The notes under the pieces were generated by a model. That model saw only the letters and a program-made list of their open reading frames with translations. It was not told the origin of the DNA and made no database searches. This document shows, piece after piece, positions 60,895-64,000 of a stretch of DNA of 64,000 bases (position 1 is its first letter; each line of letters opens with the position of its first letter). The translations under genes and the position numbers were made by a program. This DNA is from Cornus controversa (taxonomy: Eukaryota > Streptophyta > Magnoliopsida > Cornales > Cornaceae), in assembly GCA_026545225.1 (NCBI GenBank), contig CM048847.1, positions 15,681,835 to 15,745,834 on the forward strand, read 5' to 3'.

Positions 60895-62286
60895 ACTACC
60901 CAGCTTCTCCCAAACACCTATAAAAGATCAATTTGAACCCAAATCTCAACCAAACCACCTTAGATCATTCATATCTCATACAAATCATCTACCATTGATA
61001 TAATATCATACTCACACATCAACCTATACATTTGAATCTCAAATCTTGTATAATCATAGAAAATTCATCCAAAGTCCACCATGCACATAAAATTTCAAGT
61101 GAACCAAACATCCTCATTTTTTTCAAAGGTGATCTTCATTAATCCAACCATACAATCTAACTTGTACATTGAGATCCTACAACCATGATTCCAACATAAA
61201 TCCACAACTCTAAACATTCATATCCACGAAATTAAAATACACGAGACAAAAGAATACATTCATCCATTTAAATCCCAAATCCATACATAATCCATGGAAC
61301 CATACATATAAGAATTTGAATGGCCCTTTTTGCATACATTCAACAAGTCTCAAATAAAGGAAGCCATTATACATACACTTCTCAAAAATCACTTTCCTAC
61401 AAGTGTGGCACTTACATTTGAATTTCACATACATAAGAAGATACAAATGTAAAGGCAATACCACAACCATTGTCTACATGCCACAAGCCGGCATGGACAT
61501 TTATCTACATCTCAAAAGAGTAAAAGTCCAAAAATAAGCTCAACATATCCATAGAGCTAATCATGCTTCGTCTTCCATTGGCTCCTTATCTGAAAATATT
61601 TTATATAAAGGGGTGAGCATCTCAACGGCTCAGTAAAAATGATCCACCCATCCCCACTCTAACCCGTAAGCCATGCATGAATGCACATGCTCATGCATTT
61701 TTACCCAAACATTCACGTTTTTCAAATCATGCATGATGCTTCACATAAAGTGCAAATACATATGTATATATACATATATATATCAAATTGGACAAGTCAC
61801 AACTTATATATATAACTCACACCAAATCAATCCAAAGGGGCTTTCTCATCACTCCAATAGTATGGGTCTCTTCGGCACCCAAACTCTGCTTGTGCTTTAT
61901 CGGGTTACTAACCCGAAGGGAGTATCTCCTCTTGGCCAAGTTTTGGGTCTTTCACCCTAGGGGCCTTCCCCTTATCTTAATTTCACACTCATGCCCCAAA
62001 ATCATCATATAGTGCATATAATCACCCCAATGCATATAGTCACACAATGCATGCATTTTTCCTTAAAACGATGCATTTTCTTTCCAACTGAAGATTGTCA
62101 CAATGCTATCACACTCACATCATGGAAATCACTATGCTCATGGATTTTTGCTAGAAAATCATATTTTTCATGTTTTCATCAAACAAACATATTTTTCACC
62201 AAAAGCATTGTAGTCACATTTGCACAAATATACCATGCATAAGCCCTAACTAACATGATGGACACTTATACATGCATAAATCACCA

Positions 62287-62312
62287 TGGTATATATATAT
62301 ATATATATATAC
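62287..62312. repeat. (TA)n microsatellite
   Basis: A short TA run inside the solo LTR. A CT repeat of about 14 bp lies near 62,611. Confidence 0.9.
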
Positions 62313-63053
62313 ATAGACCTAGGTTCAAGAAATCAAAAGCTATCTCCTATGATATTTAGAAAGGGACCACAAGATCAAAATAGAAGTGAGTCTAGCACCC
62401 CTACCTCAAATTGGAAGAGCTCCCAATTGATTTCCCCCAATCTCTCAAAACCCAACTTCCTCCAAAATGATTTTTGAACCGATCAATCTCGAGCCCTCGA
62501 TGCGTAGATCATTTCTTCATTCTTCGGTGAAATCAAAATCCCACTCTAAGGCCCTCAAATCTAGTGAAGAAGAAGAGGAGGAGATGAAGCTTGTATGTAT
62601 ATACGTATATCTCTCTCTCTCTCGGCTGCTGGGATGAAAATGAGAGAAGAGCTGATCTCCCTTAGTATTTATAGCTAAGTGACCTCCTCTTAATTACTAG
62701 TTTGCCATCACCTTTTTGCAAAACCTTCTCGGGCTCATTTTCGGAGTTCCGTAACTCAGATTGACACGAAATCAACTCCGTTGCGCGTCAAATATTTTAT
62801 TTAAGCTATCCTCAAATTTTGAAGTCATTCTGACACTTTTAAAATTTTTGGGCCCACAAGGCCCACGCCCCTAGGTTGACCAAACTCAAAAAAGTTAACT
62901 TTTGCCAAAAGTCCCCAAAACTTCCCAAAACCCTATTCTAACCCTCTAAACATGTTCCCCGCATTCAAAACATGTTAAACATCATTTAAAATACATTTAA
63001 AGCAATAAATGACAAAAATTGAAAAAGGGCCAAAATTGGGCACGGTCTCTACA

Positions 63054-63419
63054 GTAAAGAAATTTGTAAGCAGGTGCTCATTTTGAGCTCTCCCTTGCAG
63101 TTGATAGATTCAGTTTCTTAATCCAATGGATTTACAAATAAATAAATAAATAAAAGTTGTTAGTTAAATAGAATGATAGAGAAGGAAGCTACCCTCAAAC
63201 TTTTCTACTTTGTTGGGTCAAAAAGAAAGATTCTTGTGGGGCACTACCACAAGAGACCACTGAATTAGAGGCAGGAAGTGTTTATTCATTCAAACAAGAG
63301 TCATTTCATTATGTTTCTTTTCTTTTCCAACTTTTCCAAATGCAGCCTTAGTGGGAGAGCTTCCTATGTATTATAGCTAGTTTACAGTTTCAACTGCAAA
63401 TCACTATAAAATTTAGAAC
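63054..63419. promoter_or_regulatory. 366-bp interval between solo LTR and NLR start codon
   Basis: This should contain the 5' leader or proximal promoter of the NLR. ACTATAAAATT at about 63,402-63,412 resembles a TATA box but sits too close to the ATG for a normal leader, so I do not assign it. Nothing else was recognised. Confidence 0.3.
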
Positions 63420-64000
63420 ATGTCAGTCACTATTGCTGTGAATTTTCTCTTGGAGAACTTGATACGGTTGATGAACTGTGACAACAAATTGATTCTCAAG
63501 GCTTATGAGGAGACACGCATTGAGAAGGAACAAATGGAATTGGTTTTCAAGGAGATGCATTTCTTGGGGAAGTTTATGAAAGATTCGGAGGAGAAATGAT
63601 ATGAGCATGATTAGAAGCTAAAAGATACTGCTGCAAAAATTAGAGGTGTCACTTACAAGGTTGAAGATATCATCGACTCGCTCATATTCAATGCTCTGTT
63701 CCAGGTAGACGGAAGCATGGTTAATGGCTTTCCTAATCTCCTCTCCTATTTTTTGGGGAAGATGGTCAAACTTTCTAAGAAAATTTGTGATGGCTTCAAA
63801 CTTCTCGTTGAAGGCTTAAGTTCTTTCAGGACACTAAAGGAGAAGCTGAAAGAGATTATCCCATCGCGTTTTATTTCTCTAATTGAAGAGATCAATAAGA
63901 TGGGTGAAAGCTTTCCACTCGACTCAAGAAGAAGATTGATTAGCACAGGGTTTGTGTCTAAAATATCTGATGAATTTCATTTCCCCTTGAGTTTGTCTGA
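63420..64000 (+). pseudogene. CC-type NLR disease-resistance gene, 5' end, with in-frame stops (cut by window edge)
   Basis: From ATG 63,420 the frame encodes MSVTIAVNFLLENLIRLMNC and continues as a four-helix Rx-type coiled-coil domain with an EDVID-like motif, VEDIIDSL (about 63,661-63,684). Intracellular NLRs use this domain for immune signalling. Two in-frame stops occur early, TGA at codon 60 (63,597-63,599) and TAG at codon 65 (63,612-63,614). The same frame then stays open to the window end, through LVEGLSSFRTLKEKLKEIIP. The nucleotide-binding and leucine-rich domains would lie beyond 64,000. The length and R1/Rx-like CC suggest the solanaceous-R1-like class, an inference. It is either a pseudogene or the stops are allele-specific; an internal downstream start is possible. 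Confidence 0.75.

Larger units (their letters stand above)
60309..63053 (-). mobile_element. Solo LTR of a Ty3/gypsy element, 2,745 bp
   Basis: On the minus strand it opens TGTAGAGACCGTGCC and closes GGGGCGTGACA. Perfect 5-bp direct repeats GTAAA flank it (60,304-60,308 and 63,054-63,058), and no primer site or polypurine tract adjoins it. This is the signature of LTR-LTR recombination that removed the element body. It is distantly related to the LTR at 282-3369: both share GCCACAAGCCGGCA (about 1,462 and 61,480) and a CTCCTTATCTGAAAA / GCGCCTTATCTGTAAAA block followed by AAAGGGGTGAGCA. Age cannot be estimated from a solo LTR. Confidence 0.9.

Noticed and set aside
63404-63412. TATA box for the NLR gene
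   Set aside because: It lies only about 10 bp before the start codon, too close for a transcription start with a normal leader.

Overview
This is a stretch of nuclear DNA from a flowering plant, most likely a dicot. It has no bacterial-style genes, is AT-rich, and is packed with nested LTR retrotransposons, hAT-type small elements, microsatellites and decayed host genes with plant-type introns. The recognisable host sequences are plant families: an A1-type cyclin, the plastid type I signal peptidase PLSP1, a MAA3/SEN1-like helicase exon, a group I WRKY factor and a CC-type NLR. I found no host gene that looks intact in the window, so every host-gene call is a relic, an isolated exon or a fragment cut by the window edge.

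Layout. 0-14.2 kb is nested retrotransposon. A minus-strand Ty3/gypsy element whose 3.1-kb LTR (282-3369) and primer-binding site are visible has landed in a plus-strand chromodomain (Tekay-like) gypsy element (3370-6451, 3' LTR from 6452). A copia-type LTR, a CACTA-like terminus and the 5' part of another gypsy element (11.5-13.6 kb) follow. 14.2-17.6 kb holds little that is clear: a LINE relic, a SINE-like relic and pieces of short LTRs.

17.6-32.2 kb is the former gene island. PLSP1 (18.05-20.04 kb) and CYCA1 (20.92-30.71 kb) relics lie on the minus strand, and a MAA3-like exon (32.03-32.18 kb) lies on the plus strand beyond a shared upstream region. The CYCA1 introns have taken up a copia gag/LTR fragment, an 81-bp LINE end and a nearly full-length copia element (24,990-29,721; target duplication AACTG; LTRs about 98% identical).

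33-47.7 kb contains a 648-bp hAT-like MITE, a minus-strand Tat-lineage gypsy element (34.35-41.28 kb) with an antisense extra ORF and a 3' minisatellite, and a second minus-strand LTR element (LTR 41,282-42,790; ORF region 44.47-45.69 kb). An 856-bp hAT-like element and a methyltransferase-like gene relic follow.

48.5-59.5 kb is the most unusual part: an 8.6-kb A/C-rich, ORF-free satellite-like array with higher-order structure (49.41-58.05 kb). It is bracketed by two direct copies of a 920-bp segment, each carrying the same decayed WRKY domain. 60.3-63.05 kb is a solo LTR with a perfect 5-bp target duplication (GTAAA). It ends 366 bp before the start codon of a CC-NLR whose coiled-coil region has two in-frame stops and which runs off the window edge.

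Recurring theme: several unrelated elements (the LTR at 0.28-3.37 kb, the element at 41-46 kb, the LTR-like piece at 59.7 kb, the solo LTR at 60.3 kb) each carry a cluster of short perfect palindromes of different sequence (GGCGATCGATCGCC, GGACCGGTCC, TTTCGATTAATCGAAA). I saw no convincing new multi-gene system. The best leads are the WRKY-bracketed array, the palindrome clusters and the Tat antisense ORF with its minisatellite.
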